This document shows positions 8,431 to 20,272 of a stretch of DNA of 41,224 bases, piece after piece. A model generated the notes under the pieces. It saw nothing but the letters and a program-made list of their open reading frames with translations. It ran no database searches and was not told where the DNA came from. This DNA is from Paracidovorax cattleyae (lineage in GTDB: Bacteria > Pseudomonadota > Gammaproteobacteria > Burkholderiales > Burkholderiaceae_C), in NCBI RefSeq assembly GCF_900104515.1, contig NZ_FNJL01000038.1, positions 1 to 41,224 on the forward strand, given 5' to 3'. The stretch's first letter is position 1, and each line of letters opens with the position of its first letter. A program made the position numbers and the translations under genes.

Positions 8431-9195
8431 TCAGCGGCCGCCGTAGGCGCGGCTCACCAGGGCCGCCGCGAGGATCTCGGACGGATCCACCATTGTCCAG
8501 CCGGCGGCCTCCGGCGCATCGGGAAGCGCCAGGGGGATCTCCGTGCAGGCCATCACCAGCGGAACGTCGCCGTGCTGCGCGCGCACCGCCTGCCCCACCT
8601 TGGCGAACCGGCGACGTGCCAGGGCCATGTCGCCGGCCTTCACGCCGTCGTAGATGCCCTCCATCAGCCATTCCTTCGCCTCGGCGGAAGGCAGCACGCA
8701 TTCCACGCCGTGCGTGGCGAAGGCCTCGTCGTACAGGCCCATGCCGTAGGTGCCCTGCGTGGCCAGCAGCGCCGCGCGACGGATGCCGCGGCGCTGCAGT
8801 TCGGCGGCGGTCTCGCGCGCGATGTGCAGCAGCTCCACGCCGGGCACGCGCTCCTGCAGCGCCGCATGCCAGGCATGCGCGGTATTGCACGACATCGCTG
8901 CCGCTCGGGCCCCCACCGCGACCAGCCGCTCCAGCGCCGACACCAGCCCCTCGAGCGGCTGGGGCGCCGCCGGATCGCGCAGTGCCTGCGTGCGGTCCGC
9001 CACCGGCACCTGGGCGATCCAGTGCTCGGGAAACGCCTGGTCGCGCACCGGCTGGCCGTGTGCGCGCAGCCATTGCTCCGACGCGCGCACGAACAGGCGC
9101 GCGAAATCCACGCCCGCGGCAGGGCCCATGCCGGCCACGATGCCGACGGTCATCGCAGGCACGACGCCAGCGGACGGATTTGCAGTTTCAGTCAT
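8431..9195 (-). CDS. Aspartate/glutamate racemase family protein
   Basis: A 254-residue cofactor-independent racemase. The two catalytic cysteines are visible in AMSCNTAH (Cys103) and ACTEIP (Cys217). The N-terminal GIVAGMGP is the family signature. The substrate could be Asp, Glu or another amino acid; sequence alone does not tell. The start at 9195 (MTETANPS) precedes the conserved core by 14 residues. It lies 283 bp beyond the D-aminopeptidase gene on the same strand, so it may have its own promoter. Its chemistry fits the neighbouring D-peptide genes. The 283-bp gap contains GC-rich inverted-repeat-like sequence but no gene. Confidence 0.88.
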   Translation of the reverse strand: MTETANPSAGVVPAMTVGIVAGMGPAAGVDFARLFVRASEQWLRAHGQPVRDQAFPEHWIAQVPVADRTQALRDPAAPQPLEGLVSALERLVAVGARAAAMSCNTAHAWHAALQERVPGVELLHIARETAAELQRRGIRRAALLATQGTYGMGLYDEAFATHGVECVLPSAEAKEWLMEGIYDGVKAGDMALARRRFAKVGQAVRAQHGDVPLVMACTEIPLALPDAPEAAGWTMVDPSEILAAALVSRAYGGR

Positions 9196-9478
9196 CTCGT
9201 CATCCCAACAATCACTCGCATAGTGCGCAATCCATGCAACAGGCCCAGCGTCACCCATCAGAAAGAAGGCCGCGGAGCAGGCCACACCAGCAGACGCCGT
9301 GGAACCGGCTTCGCCGGGCCACTGGCGTCGTCCCCCTGCCCGCCGTGCACAGCACGGCCAGAAAGGGGCTGAGGCCGTGGCTCCGAGCCTGCCTGCGCAG
9401 GCCTGGACGTGCCCGAAGGGCTGCCGCCTCTGGCGGCTGCATGGAAGGCGCGCAGCGCCTCAGGGGGTGTACTCGTCC

Positions 9479-10297
9479 TCATCTCAACATGCTCGACATG
9501 GCCGAAAGGCAGTTGATGATCCGCACGGCCGATTCGGTATCGGGCGCGGTGAACCGCACCGTGTCGGGCGCCGTGCGCTCCAGCGTGGGCCACTGGCAGA
9601 ACAGGTCGGCCAGCGCCACCGACTGCGCCTCCAGATCCACCGTGACCGGGCCGTCGATGCGGAACGGCCGGGCCTGTCCGGCCCGGGCCGTTGCCCGGGA
9701 CACGCCTTCCCGGATGGCCGTGCAGGCGCGTTCGGGCGACAGGCTGATGCCGCTGTTGGCGCCCGTGGCGCGCTTGGTCTGCACGAACTGCGCGTGCGGG
9801 AACAGGTCCCGCGTCTCCGCGATGAAGGCATCGTCGCCGGACGCGGCGATGACCGGCACACCATAGGCCCCCGCCAGCGCGCCGTAGATGCCGGCCTCGC
9901 CCAGCTCGCGCCCGTTGAGCGCGATGCGGGCGAACGCGAAGCTGTTGATGGTGTGGGCCAGGATGCCGTGGGCCCGCGATCTGGCGTGGTAGCCGATGAA
10001 GCACACGCCATCCAGGTCCAGTTCCACGCCGGCCACCATGCTCAGGTAGCGCGGCTTGCCCTGGATGGCCTGGGCGCGCGGATCGAGAAGGTCGGGCGGC
10101 ATGTTGCGGAATCCCCCGTGCGAATCGTTGACGAACACCTCGGCGGCGCCGCCGTCGAACGCTCCGGCGATGGCGGCATTCGCCTCCGCGGCCATGAGAC
10201 GCCGGGCGCGCTCGTATTCCGGGTTGCCGGCGCGCACCTGCTCGGGGTGGTAGACGCCGGCCACGCCTTCGATATCGACGGAGATGAGGATTTTCAT
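9479..10297 (-). CDS. M55-family D-aminopeptidase (DppA-like)
   Basis: A 272-residue zinc peptidase. In Bacillus subtilis, DppA releases N-terminal D-amino acids from D-Ala-containing peptides. The ligand pattern is conserved at the same numbers: D8 and E10 in SVDIEGVAG, H60 in VNDSHGG, H104 in GYHAR, and the proposed catalytic H115 in ILAHT. A Glu in the GREL/GEAG stretch (about 131-134) supplies the last ligand. Start ATG at 10297. It follows the P1 peptidase gene by 67 bp in the Gsi cluster, so its substrates are probably imported peptides. The cytoplasmic location is inferred from the absence of a signal peptide. Confidence 0.9.
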   Translation of the reverse strand: MKILISVDIEGVAGVYHPEQVRAGNPEYERARRLMAAEANAAIAGAFDGGAAEVFVNDSHGGFRNMPPDLLDPRAQAIQGKPRYLSMVAGVELDLDGVCFIGYHARSRAHGILAHTINSFAFARIALNGRELGEAGIYGALAGAYGVPVIAASGDDAFIAETRDLFPHAQFVQTKRATGANSGISLSPERACTAIREGVSRATARAGQARPFRIDGPVTVDLEAQSVALADLFCQWPTLERTAPDTVRFTAPDTESAVRIINCLSAMSSMLR

Positions 10298-10364
10298 GGG
10301 GAACGCTGCACTGGGCGGAAAAGGAAAGGAAAGGAAGGGCGCGGCGGGCTGAGGACGGATGGGT

Positions 10365-11432
10365 TCAGCCGGCCCGGGCGAGCAGGTCGCGCAGCGCGCG
10401 GCGGCGGTGCCCGTCCCTGCCGGTGACGGTTTCCGCATGCCAGAGCGCATGGACGATGGCCTGCTCCACGCTGTCGGCCGCGGCCTGGAACAGCCCGTCG
10501 AGCAGGCCCTCGTGCACCATCGCCACGGCCGGCATGGGCTCGTGCGACAGGTGCGGCAGGGTGTAGGCGGTCGAGAACGCCAGGGCGATGTCGCCGCTGC
10601 CGTGGCCATAGACCGAGCCCGTGCGCGCCAGGCCCGCAGCGGCCCGCCAGGCCAGGCGGCGCAGCTGGCGCGCGTCCAGCGGCGCATCGGTGGCGAGCAC
10701 CATGATGATGGAGCCCTTCTCCACGGCACGGGCAGCCACCTGCTCCTCGGCATGGAGCGCGGTGGCCAGCGCCGCGCCGGCAGGCGTTCCGCCCCAGACC
10801 AGGTTCGGCAGCAGGCCGTAGTTGGCGAGCACCAGCGCTCCCACCGTGCAGGTATCGCCGCCGTGCAGGGGCACGCGGCGCGACGCGGTGCCCACGCCGC
10901 CCTTGCACTGGAAGCTGGACATGCCCCGCCCCGCGCCCACCGCACCCTGGGCCACCTGCACGCCCGCGCCGTCGCAGGCCGCGCGGTAGTGGCTCTCGCC
11001 GACGGCCATGCGCTGGATGTCGTTCAGGTAGCCGTCGTTGCACTCCAGCACCAGCGGATTGACGGTGGGCAGCGCGCGCCCGGTCTCTGGGTTGGCGCGC
11101 ACGCAGTCGCGGATCTGCGCCTGCGCCAGCGCACCGACGGAGAAGGTATTGGTGAGCGCGATCGGCGTCTCTAGCTGGCCCAGCTCTTCCAGTTGCACCA
11201 GGCCCGTGCTCTTGCCGAAGCCGTTGATGACCGCCGCACCGGCCGGCACCTTGTGGCGGTACGGATCCTGCGCGTGGGGATGGATCACCGTCACGCCGGT
11301 CTGCACCGGACCATCGTCCAGCGTGGCATGGCCGACGGTGATGCCGGCCACGTCCGTGATCGCGTCCAGGGGGCCGGCATCCAGCAGGCCGATGCGCGGC
11401 GGCGCCGTGGCGGTGAGTTCGCGCACGCTCAT
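10365..11432 (-). CDS. P1-family aminopeptidase (DmpA/BapA-like)
   Basis: A 355-residue N-terminal nucleophile hydrolase. Family members cut L-aminopeptides, D-Ala amides/esters or beta-peptides after self-cleavage at a Gly-Ser bond. Here the bond is Gly240-Ser241 in [17 protein letters not shown], with Ser241 the nucleophile of the beta chain. N-terminal features include [11 protein letters not shown] and [12 protein letters not shown]. Its start overlaps the gsiD-like stop by 4 nt (11429-11432), showing that it is a true member of the transporter operon. Substrate choice between L-, D- and beta-peptides cannot be read from the sequence. Confidence 0.92.
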   Translation of the reverse strand: MSVRELTATAPPRIGLLDAGPLDAITDVAGITVGHATLDDGPVQTGVTVIHPHAQDPYRHKVPAGAAVINGFGKSTGLVQLEELGQLETPIALTNTFSVGALAQAQIRDCVRANPETGRALPTVNPLVLECNDGYLNDIQRMAVGESHYRAACDGAGVQVAQGAVGAGRGMSSFQCKGGVGTASRRVPLHGGDTCTVGALVLANYGLLPNLVWGGTPAGAALATALHAEEQVAARAVEKGSIIMVLATDAPLDARQLRRLAWRAAAGLARTGSVYGHGSGDIALAFSTAYTLPHLSHEPMPAVAMVHEGLLDGLFQAAADSVEQAIVHALWHAETVTGRDGHRRRALRDLLARAG

Positions 11433-12364
11433 GTCTGCCGGTCGATCTTGGGGTCCAGCGCGTCGCGCAGGCCGTCGCCCAGCAGGTTGAAGGCCAGCAC
11501 CGTGAGGAAGATGGCCAGGCTCGGGAACAGCGCCACGTGCGGCGCATTCACCATGTCGGCACGCGCCTCGTTCAGCATGGCGCCCCACTCCGGCGTCGGC
11601 GGTTGCGCGCCCATGCCCAGGAACGACAGGCTGGCCGCCGTGATGATCGAGGTGCCCACGCGCATCGTGAAGTACACGACGATCGAGGAGATGGTGCCCG
11701 GCAGGATGTGCCGCACGATGATGGTCCAGTCCGAGGCGCCGATGCTGCGCGCGGACTCGATGTAGGTCATCTGCTTGAGCACCAGCGTGTTGCCGCGCAC
11801 CAGCCGCGCGAAGGCCGGCACGCTGAACACCGCCACGGCCACGACCACGTTGGTCATGCTGCTGCCCAGGATGGCGACCACGCCCAGCGCCAGCAGGATG
11901 CCGGGGAAGGCGAACAGCACGTCGGAGATGCGCATCACGATGCGGTCCCACCAGCCTTCGTAATAGCCGGCGAGCAGGCCCAGCGTGGTGCCGATCAGGC
12001 AGCCGATCGCCACCGAGAGGAAGCCCGCGGCCAGCGAGATGCGCGCGCCCATCAGGATGCGGCTGAAGATGTCGCGGCCCAGCGGATCGACGCCGAACCA
12101 GTGCATGGCCGAGGGGCCGTCGTTGATCCGGTCGTAGTCGAAAAAGTTCTCCGCGTCGAACGGCACGATCACCGGGGCCAGCACGGCCACGGCGACGAGC
12201 AGCACGACGAACACCAGCGCGGCCATGGCCACGTGCTGCTTCTTGAACTTGCGCCAGAACTCGCGCCAGGGCGTGCGCACCGTGGAGGCGCCGGCGGCGG
12301 GGGCCACCGAGGCCGCCGCGAGCTGGGCGGCGTCGGGCGGCGTGGGAATGGAGGGCGTGGTCAT
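11429..12364 (-). CDS. gsiD: Peptide/glutathione ABC transporter permease (GsiD/DppC type)
   Basis: A 311-residue inner-membrane permease. After a proline/alanine-rich cytoplasmic N-terminus and a [11 protein letters not shown] segment, the first membrane helix is at about 48-69. The binding-protein-dependent transport domain with several helices follows. The EAA loop reads [22 protein letters not shown]. The periplasmic loop [15 protein letters not shown] is typical of DppC/GsiD. It pairs with the GsiC-like protein 40 bp upstream and uses the GsiA-like ATPase. The symbol reflects operon layout; oligopeptide specificity is equally possible. Confidence 0.88.
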   Translation of the reverse strand: MTTPSIPTPPDAAQLAAASVAPAAGASTVRTPWREFWRKFKKQHVAMAALVFVVLLVAVAVLAPVIVPFDAENFFDYDRINDGPSAMHWFGVDPLGRDIFSRILMGARISLAAGFLSVAIGCLIGTTLGLLAGYYEGWWDRIVMRISDVLFAFPGILLALGVVAILGSSMTNVVVAVAVFSVPAFARLVRGNTLVLKQMTYIESARSIGASDWTIIVRHILPGTISSIVVYFTMRVGTSIITAASLSFLGMGAQPPTPEWGAMLNEARADMVNAPHVALFPSLAIFLTVLAFNLLGDGLRDALDPKIDRQT

Positions 12365-12404
12365 ACCGGGTCTTCGTCCGTGGGAGGGTTGCGGTCCGCG
12401 CGCT

Positions 12405-13325
12405 TCACTTGTAGCGGATGGTCGGGTTGATGAAGCCGTAGAGCATGTCCACCACCAGGTTGATGAGGATGAACTCCAGCGAGAAAAGCAGCACCAGCGT
12501 CTGGATGACGGGGTAGTCGCGCATGGTCACGGCGTCCACCAGCAGGCGGCCGAGGCCGGGCCAGTTGAAGACGGCTTCCACCACGATGGAGCCGCCCAGC
12601 AGGAAGCCGAACTGCAGGCCCATCATGGTGACGACCGGGATGAGCGCATTGCGCAGGCAGTGCTTGAGCACCACGGTGCGCTCGTTGAGGCCCTTGGCGC
12701 GCGCGGTGCGCACGAAGTCCTCCTGCACCACCTCGACGAAGGAGGCGCGCGTAAAGCGGGCCATCACCGCGGCCACCGCGGCGCCGAGCGTGATGGAGGG
12801 CAGGATGTAGTGCTTCCAGCTGTCGGCGCCCACGGTGGGCAGCCAGCCGAGCTCCACCGAGAACACCTGCATGAGCGTCATGCCGAGCGCGAAGGCGGGA
12901 AAGGAGATGCCGGACACCGCGAGCGTCATGCCCAGACGGTCGGGCCAGCGGTTGCGGTACACGGCCGACAGGATGCCGATGCCCATGCCCAGCACCACCG
13001 ACCAGGCCATGGCGGCGACGGTGAGCAGCAGCGTGGGCATGAAGCGCTCGCCGATCTCGGCGGCCACGGGGCGGCGCGTGCGGATCGAGGTGCCGAAATC
13101 CCCCTGCACCATGCGCGAGAAGAAGTGCACGAACTGCTCGGGCAGGGGCTTGTCGAGGCCCAGCTCCTGGCGAACGACCTGCACGGTGGCCTCGTCGGCG
13201 TCGGCGCCCGCGGCCAGGCGTGCGGGGTCGCCCGGCAGCATGTGGACGAACAGGAACACCAGTACCGCCACGATCAGCAGCGTGGGAAGCAGCCCCAGCA
13301 GTCGTTTGAGGAAATAGTTCAGCAT
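12405..13325 (-). CDS. gsiC: Peptide/glutathione ABC transporter permease (GsiC/DppB type)
   Basis: A 306-residue permease. It opens [20 protein letters not shown] with the first membrane helix, then [11 protein letters not shown], the DppB/GsiC hallmark. The EAA loop is [39 protein letters not shown] near the C-terminus is highly conserved in the family. The ATG at 13325 gives the expected N-terminus. A strong hairpin separates it from the upstream receptor gene, so the permeases may be expressed at a lower level than the receptor. Confidence 0.9.
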   Translation of the reverse strand: MLNYFLKRLLGLLPTLLIVAVLVFLFVHMLPGDPARLAAGADADEATVQVVRQELGLDKPLPEQFVHFFSRMVQGDFGTSIRTRRPVAAEIGERFMPTLLLTVAAMAWSVVLGMGIGILSAVYRNRWPDRLGMTLAVSGISFPAFALGMTLMQVFSVELGWLPTVGADSWKHYILPSITLGAAVAAVMARFTRASFVEVVQEDFVRTARAKGLNERTVVLKHCLRNALIPVVTMMGLQFGFLLGGSIVVEAVFNWPGLGRLLVDAVTMRDYPVIQTLVLLFSLEFILINLVVDMLYGFINPTIRYK

Positions 13326-13378
13326 GATGCGGCGCTGCGGTGCGCAGCGAGGGGAAGACGGGAGCGGAGCGGAAACGG

Positions 13379-13408
13379 GAAAAGGGCCCCCGCGGCGCGC
13401 GGGGGGCC
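13379..13408 (-). terminator. Intra-operon hairpin after the receptor gene
   Basis: A roughly 10-bp, almost all G/C stem (13385-13394 with 13398-13408, one bulged G) on the minus strand is followed by CTTTTCCC. It sits just past the gsiB stop and before gsiC. It is likely a partial terminator or 3'-end stabiliser that lets more receptor than permease be made. Confidence 0.6.
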
Positions 13409-13420
13409 GGACACCGGGGC

Positions 13421-14971
13421 TTACTTCAGCGAGATCTCGTCGCTGTTGATGTTGCCGTCGGGCATCACGTACACGCCGGAGAGGCGCTTGGTGTGGGCGT
13501 AGAGGATTTCCTCGGTCACCAGCGGGATGCGCGGCAGGTCCTTGGCGAGCTGCTCCTGCGCGGTCTTGTAGAGCGCGGCGCGCTCGGAACCGTCGGTGGT
13601 CACCAGCGCCTTGGCGATGGCGTCGTCGAACACCTGGTTGCTGTAGAAGGCGTAGTTGGCCAGCTTCGGCGCCCACGACTCGGTGGAGAACAGCGGGCGC
13701 AGCGCCCAGTCGGCCTCGCCGGTGGAGGAGGACCAGCCCACGTAGTGCATGCGCAGCTTGGAGGTCTTGGGATCCGGCCAGGCATCGACCAGCTCCACGC
13801 GCTTGCCGGGCTCCAGCGCCTCCACCGTCACCTTGATGCCCACCTGCTGCAGTTGCTGCTGCAGGAACTGGATCACCTTCTGGCTGGTGGTGTTGTTGTA
13901 GTGGCTCCACAGCGTCGATTCGAAGCCGTTGGGGTAGCCGGCTTCTTTCAGCAGTTCTTTGGCCTTGGCCACGTTGTAGGGAATCGGCTGCATCTTCACC
14001 GCGTATTCCACGCCCTGGGGCACGAAGCCCTGGGCCGGGAAGGCGTAGCCGTTGAACGCCACCTTGGACAGCGCCTCCTTGTTGATGGCGTAGCCGATGG
14101 CCTCGCGCACCTTGACGTTGTCGAAGGGCTTCTGCAGGTTGTTCAGCACCAGGAAGCGCTGGATGATGGACGGGCCGGTCACCACGTCCACCTTGTCGCT
14201 CTTCTTCAGCGTGGCGATCTGCTCATACGGCAGCGTGAAGGCGAAATCGGCCTCGCCCGTCTGCAGCATGGCGGCGCGGGTGTTGTTCTCGGTGACGGGC
14301 TTCCAGGTGATCTGGTCGATCTTGGGATAGCCCTTCTTCCAGTAGTTGGCGAACTTCTTGCCCACGATGGCTTCGGTCTGCTTCCATTCCACGAACTCGA
14401 ACGGGCCGGTGCCCACGGGGTGGAAGGCGATATCCTTGCTGCCCCACTTGGCAAGCGCGGCCGGGGAGATCATCGCGGCGGAGGCGTGGCCCAGCGCGTT
14501 GATGAAGGGGCCGAAGGGCTCCTTGAGCGTGATGCGCAGGGTCTGCGGGTTCACGGCCTCGACCTTGGCCACGCGGTTGAACTGGTTCGCGCGCAGCAGG
14601 CGGTTGGCCGGGTCCATCACGCGGTCCAGGTTGGCCTTGGCGGCGGCGGCGTTGAAGTCGGTGCCGTCGTGGAACTTCACGCCCGAACGCAGCTTGAAGG
14701 TGTACACCAGGCCGTCCTTGGAGACTTCGTAGCTCTCGGCCAGCACGTTCTTGAGCTTCATGTCCTTGTCGAAAGCGAACAGGCCTTCGTAGAAGCTCTT
14801 GGTGACGGCCGTGGTGATGGTCGTGTTCGTGTTGTAGGGGTCCAGCGTCTCGGGCTGCTGGTAGATGGCCAGCACGGCATTGCCGGCGGCCAGTGCGGAG
14901 CCGGTGGCGGACAGGGCGGCCAGGGCCAGCAGGCTGGCGGCGACGCGGCGGGATGCGAGGGTCTTCTTCAT
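13421..14971 (-). CDS. gsiB: Periplasmic peptide/glutathione-binding protein (GsiB type)
   Basis: A 516-residue solute receptor of the SBP_bac_5 (cluster C) family. The start at 14971 (MKKTLASRR) has a GGAG site 7-8 nt upstream. Signal peptide at about 1-28, likely cleaved after SALA. The mature part begins [36 protein letters not shown] and the [10 protein letters not shown] segment are family hallmarks. It delivers ligand to the GsiC/D pair. Ligand identity (glutathione, di/oligopeptide or modified peptide) cannot be read directly; the surrounding peptidases argue for peptides. Confidence 0.9.
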   Translation of the reverse strand: MKKTLASRRVAASLLALAALSATGSALAAGNAVLAIYQQPETLDPYNTNTTITTAVTKSFYEGLFAFDKDMKLKNVLAESYEVSKDGLVYTFKLRSGVKFHDGTDFNAAAAKANLDRVMDPANRLLRANQFNRVAKVEAVNPQTLRITLKEPFGPFINALGHASAAMISPAALAKWGSKDIAFHPVGTGPFEFVEWKQTEAIVGKKFANYWKKGYPKIDQITWKPVTENNTRAAMLQTGEADFAFTLPYEQIATLKKSDKVDVVTGPSIIQRFLVLNNLQKPFDNVKVREAIGYAINKEALSKVAFNGYAFPAQGFVPQGVEYAVKMQPIPYNVAKAKELLKEAGYPNGFESTLWSHYNNTTSQKVIQFLQQQLQQVGIKVTVEALEPGKRVELVDAWPDPKTSKLRMHYVGWSSSTGEADWALRPLFSTESWAPKLANYAFYSNQVFDDAIAKALVTTDGSERAALYKTAQEQLAKDLPRIPLVTEEILYAHTKRLSGVYVMPDGNINSDEISLK

Positions 14972-14997
14972 GGTGGACTCCGGTTGGGGAAGGAACA

Positions 14998-16893
<1,896 letters not shown>

Positions 16894-16946
16894 GGGGGCC
16901 GGGAGGAAATGCGGTCGTTGGCGGCGTGCAGGCGGATGCCGGGCGC

Positions 16947-17933
16947 TCAGCGGTAGATGAAGGTCTCGGGCGATGCGCCCACGCGGGTCAGGCCGCGGTA
17001 CATGCCCTCGGTGTTGAACGGCAGGCAGACGTTGCCCAGGCGGTCCACGGCGATCAGGCCGCCGGTGCCGCCGATGGCGGCCAGGGCGCCGTGCACCACC
17101 GCATCGGCGGCCTGCGCGAGCCCGAGGCCCCCATAGGCCATGCGCGCGCAGACGTCGTGCGCGGCCGCCACGCGGATGAAGCTCTCGCCATGCCCGGTGC
17201 AGGAGACGGCCGCCGTGCGGTCGTCGGCATAGGTGCCAGCGCCGATCAGCGGGCTGTCGCCCACGCGGCCGGGGCGCTTGTTGGTCATGCCGCCCGTGGA
17301 GGTGGCGGCGGCGAGGTGCCCGTGCGCGTCCAGCGCCACGGCGCCCACCGTGCCCATCTTGCGGTCTTCGTCGAGCGCCCGGCCCGCCAGCGCCGCGGCG
17401 CCATCGTGGTCCAGCACGGCGCCGTGCAGGCTGGCGCGCGCGGTCTCCAGCTGCGCGCGGCGCGCATCCGTCGAGAAATGCGATGGCTCCACCATCGCCA
17501 GGCCGGCGTCGCGCGCCATGCGCTCGGCGCCCTCCCCGGCCATGAGCACATGCTGGCCGTGCTGCATCACCATGCGGGCGGCCAGCACCGGGTTGCGCAC
17601 ATGCGCCACGCCCGCCACGGCGCCGGCGGCCAGGCTCGCGCCGTCCATCACCGCGGCATCCAGCTCATGGGTGGCATCGGCCGTGAACACCGAGCCGTGG
17701 CCGGCGTTGAACAGCGGGCATTCCTCCAGCAGACGCACGGCTTCGCACACCGCATCCACCGCACTGCCGCCCTGCGCCAGCACGGCCTGGCCCGCGCGCA
17801 GCACGTCCTGCAGCGCGGCGTGGTAGGCCTGCTCCTGTGCGGGGCTGATGTGCGCGCGGCTGAGCGTGCCTGCACCGCCATGGATGGCGATGACCGGGGC
17901 GGGAGTCGAAGGGGATGCGTGGAAAGCGGTCAT
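16947..17933 (-). CDS. iaaA: Isoaspartyl peptidase / plant-type L-asparaginase
   Basis: A 328-residue Ntn-hydrolase that removes isoaspartate from the N-terminus of beta-aspartyl peptides and hydrolyses asparagine. It becomes active by self-cleavage before a threonine, here Thr195 in [12 protein letters not shown]. Other family marks are AIHGGAGT (N-terminus), FNAGHGSVF and the oxyanion/substrate stretch [12 protein letters not shown]. The ATG at 17933 fits the family better than the upstream one. It lies 53 bp before gsiA, as in E. coli, so its substrates are probably imported peptides. Confidence 0.93.
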   Translation of the reverse strand: MTAFHASPSTPAPVIAIHGGAGTLSRAHISPAQEQAYHAALQDVLRAGQAVLAQGGSAVDAVCEAVRLLEECPLFNAGHGSVFTADATHELDAAVMDGASLAAGAVAGVAHVRNPVLAARMVMQHGQHVLMAGEGAERMARDAGLAMVEPSHFSTDARRAQLETARASLHGAVLDHDGAAALAGRALDEDRKMGTVGAVALDAHGHLAAATSTGGMTNKRPGRVGDSPLIGAGTYADDRTAAVSCTGHGESFIRVAAAHDVCARMAYGGLGLAQAADAVVHGALAAIGGTGGLIAVDRLGNVCLPFNTEGMYRGLTRVGASPETFIYR

Positions 17934-18026
17934 GCGGACGGGCAATGGATCGGAGGAAGGGCCAGGCGGCGGACGGGGCAACGGCGGGCTGCGGACAGGA
18001 AGCGAAAAGGCACTCGGCGCGCGGCC

Positions 18027-18992
18027 TCAGCGCCCCGGGCCCCGGGGGGCCGACCGGAGCTCCGTCTTGCGGATTCCGGCTTCGGCGGACCGCGGCGAAA
18101 GCCGGCTGTGCGCGCTGTCGTGCAGCCACGGCAGCACTGCCTCGGTCATGCGCGCCGCGGTCTTCACGGATTCGCGGGACTGGTGCGCCACGGCGCTGGT
18201 GAGCGCCTCGATCAGCGCCAGCGCCGAGGATTCGGAGTTGGCCGCGTACTGGTTCTCGGTCTGCGCGAACAGGCAGACGCGCGCGAACGGCACGAGCGGC
18301 GAGCGCGCACCGTCGGTGAGCGCCAGCACGGGCACGCCGCGCTCAAAGGCGCCCTGTGCCAGCACGACGGTATCGGTGAGATAGCGCGGGTAGCTGATCG
18401 CGACGAACAGGTCTTCGGCCCCCATGCGCGGCAGCAGGCGAGCGCCGTACGAGGCTCCGCCCACGCCCGAGAGCAGGTGCACGTTGTCGCAGTACGCATC
18501 CAGCCCGCGCTGCAGCAGACCGGCCAGCCAGCCGCTCGCGCCGAAGCCCGCCAGGTAGATGCACCGCGCGCCCAGCAGCGCCTGTACCGCGGCCTCGCAG
18601 GCAACTGGGTCCAGCGCATCGCGCGTGGCGGCGATATTGCGCTGGCTTTCCTCCAGCGCGGCCGCGAACACGTCGTGGATGGACGTGGGCTTTTCCAGCT
18701 TGATGCGCATCTTCTCGATGGGCGCCAGCATGGCCTCGAACCCCTTGACCAGCTCGGCGCGCAGCATCGGATAGCCATCCAGGCCCACGGCCCGCGCGAA
18801 GCGGTTGGCCGTGGCGATGGACACCCCCACCGCCGATGCCAGTTCGTCGATCGGCATCGTCGCCGCCTGCAGCGGATGCGCGAGCACGTAGTCCGCCATC
18901 TGCTGGTGCGAACGCGTCAGCGTGGGGCGTGCGCGGCCGATGCGGATCGCGATCGACATGGCTTCGCTGGCGGTTTCGGACAGGTCGGACAT
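18027..18992 (-). CDS. RpiR/MurR-family transcriptional regulator
   Basis: A 321-residue regulator. An N-terminal HTH_6 domain (about residues 20-95) contains SHQQMADYVLAHP and the recognition region ASAVGVSIATANRFARAVGL. A C-terminal SIS sugar-isomerase-like fold (about 125-265, e.g. IYLAGFGASGWLAG, DLFVAISYPRY) would sense an effector. It is first in the cluster, 93 bp before iaaA on the same strand, with a promoter just upstream, so it is the natural local regulator. An internal ATG at 18960 (MSIAIRIG) is an alternative start. RpiR proteins often sense phosphosugars, including MurNAc-6-P in MurR, but the ligand here is unknown. Confidence 0.88.
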   Translation of the reverse strand: MSDLSETASEAMSIAIRIGRARPTLTRSHQQMADYVLAHPLQAATMPIDELASAVGVSIATANRFARAVGLDGYPMLRAELVKGFEAMLAPIEKMRIKLEKPTSIHDVFAAALEESQRNIAATRDALDPVACEAAVQALLGARCIYLAGFGASGWLAGLLQRGLDAYCDNVHLLSGVGGASYGARLLPRMGAEDLFVAISYPRYLTDTVVLAQGAFERGVPVLALTDGARSPLVPFARVCLFAQTENQYAANSESSALALIEALTSAVAHQSRESVKTAARMTEAVLPWLHDSAHSRLSPRSAEAGIRKTELRSAPRGPGR

Positions 18993-19029
18993 GGGCTGGA
19001 TGCCGTGAGAAAAAATTTACAACGTCGTC

Positions 19030-19057
19030 ATATTAAAGAAAAAAATCAATCATTCAA
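19030..19057 (-). promoter_or_regulatory. Likely promoter of the RpiR gene and cluster
   Basis: On the minus strand TTGAAT (19057-19052), a 16-bp spacer, TAATAT (19035-19030). It sits in an AT-rich island about 40 bp before the regulator's start codon. Consensus match is good; activity is inferred. Confidence 0.55.
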
Positions 19058-19097
19058 AGCGATTTCGCTACCGCACCCGCATGGTGCGACGGCGCAA

Positions 19098-19128
19098 GAA
19101 AAAGGCCCCCATGCGGTGCATGGAGGCC
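19098..19128 (-). terminator. Rho-independent terminator of the Bug/HMGL operon
   Basis: An 11-bp stem with one mismatch (19104-19114 with 19118-19128) is followed on the minus strand by TTTTTC. It ends the operon that runs from 23565 to 19201. Confidence 0.8.
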
Positions 19129-19184
19129 CTGAAATGCGGCACGCGGCCGCAATGGGGGAAACCCTTAAAAAAGGCGCGCCGGCT

Positions 19185-19214
19185 TTTATTCCGCCTGGAT
19201 TTATTCCGCCTGGA
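19185..19214. repeat. Tandem 15-bp duplication across a stop codon
   Basis: Two perfect adjacent copies of TTTATTCCGCCTGGA (19185-19199, 19200-19214). They cover the last four codons plus stop of the first Bug receptor gene. The same four codons and TAA therefore recur in frame after the real stop. Confidence 0.9.
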
Positions 19215-20196
19215 TATTCGCGGCCTTCACCACCTGCGCCCAGTTGGCGAGGTCGGCCTTCACGCGTGCGCCCAGTTGCTGCGGTCCCTGGTAGTCCGCC
19301 GTGGCGCCCTGCTCCTGCGCCTTCTGCTGGAACGCGGGGTTCTGCACCACGGTGCGCACGTCGGCCACCAGCTTGTCCACCACCGCGCGGGGCGTGGCCG
19401 CCGGCGCGAACAGCGCGAACCAGGACGTGGCATCCACCTTGGGATAGCCCGCCTCCGCCGTGGTGGGCACGTTGGGCAGGCTGGGCAGCCGCTCCCTGCC
19501 CGTGACGGCCAGCACGCGCAGCTTGCCCGACTGGATGTGCGGCATGAAGGGCGGTGCCGTGCCGAAGGTCAGGTCCACCTGCCCGCCCAGCAGGTCCTGC
19601 AGCGCGGGGCCGGTGCCCTTGTAGGGCACGTGCACCATCTTCACGCCGCCCTGCTGCTCCAGCATCGCGCCCGTCACGTGCTGCAGCGAGCCGTTGCCCG
19701 ACGAGGCGTAATTGAGCTTGCCGGGGTTGGCCTTCGCATAGGCGATCAGCTCGCCCAGCGTCTTCACGGGCAGGCCCTCGCGCACCACGATGATCTGCGG
19801 CGCGGAGAGCACGTTCGCCACGGGCTGGAAGTCGCCCATGTCCCAGGTCTTCTGCGCCGTGAGCAACGGCGAGATGACGTGGTAGCCCGAATACTGCATG
19901 AGCAGCGTATAGCCGTCCGGCTCCGCGCGCTTCACGGCGCCGGCCGCGATGTTGCCGTTGCCGCCGCCCTTGTTGTCCACCACCACCGACTGGCCCAGCA
20001 CCGGCCCCAGCGCCTGCGCGAGCATGCGCGCCGACAGGTCGGTGGTGCCGCCGGCCGCGGTGGGCACGACGAGGGTGACCGGCTTGGAGGGGTAGTTGCC
20101 CTGCGCCGCCGCGGCCAGCGGCAGGGCTGCGCAGGCAGCGCAGGCCGCAGCCGCGAGGGTGGCCAGCACGGGCCGGCGGGGGAAGGAATGTCGCAT
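19201..20196 (-). CDS. Bug/TctC-family periplasmic solute receptor
   Basis: A 331-residue extracytoplasmic receptor of the Bug family, which binds carboxylates and similar small molecules. Signal peptide at about 1-31 (ALPLAAAAQG), then the family signature YPSKPVTLVVPTAAGGTTD. Later marks are VVVDNKGGGNGNIA, LNYASSGNGSLQHV and VPYKGTGPALQDLL. The ATG at 20196 has AGGAGA upstream. No TctA/TctB membrane partners are nearby, as is usual for the many orphan Bug genes in Burkholderiales. It is the last gene of the operon, with a terminator beyond. Confidence 0.93.
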   Translation of the reverse strand: MRHSFPRRPVLATLAAAACAACAALPLAAAAQGNYPSKPVTLVVPTAAGGTTDLSARMLAQALGPVLGQSVVVDNKGGGNGNIAAGAVKRAEPDGYTLLMQYSGYHVISPLLTAQKTWDMGDFQPVANVLSAPQIIVVREGLPVKTLGELIAYAKANPGKLNYASSGNGSLQHVTGAMLEQQGGVKMVHVPYKGTGPALQDLLGGQVDLTFGTAPPFMPHIQSGKLRVLAVTGRERLPSLPNVPTTAEAGYPKVDATSWFALFAPAATPRAVVDKLVADVRTVVQNPAFQQKAQEQGATADYQGPQQLGARVKADLANWAQVVKAANIQAE

Positions 20197-20272
20197 GTCG
20201 TTGTCTCCTGGGTCGTTATCTGTTTCGTTGCCTGCTTCGCGCGCCGCGCCGCGTGGCACCGCGGCGCGGCCG

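Noticed and set aside
6274..9372. A 1032-codon plus-strand open frame opposite pgsA, uvrC and the racemase
   Set aside because: It crosses three genes and their gaps and has shadow composition. No domain is visible.
9196..9478. Possible repetitive extragenic element
   Set aside because: GC-rich inverted-repeat-like pieces are present, but no second copy exists in the window to prove a repeat family.
16926..19505. An 859-codon plus-strand open frame opposite iaaA and the RpiR gene
   Set aside because: Same shadow signature; it also runs through a promoter and a terminator on the other strand.
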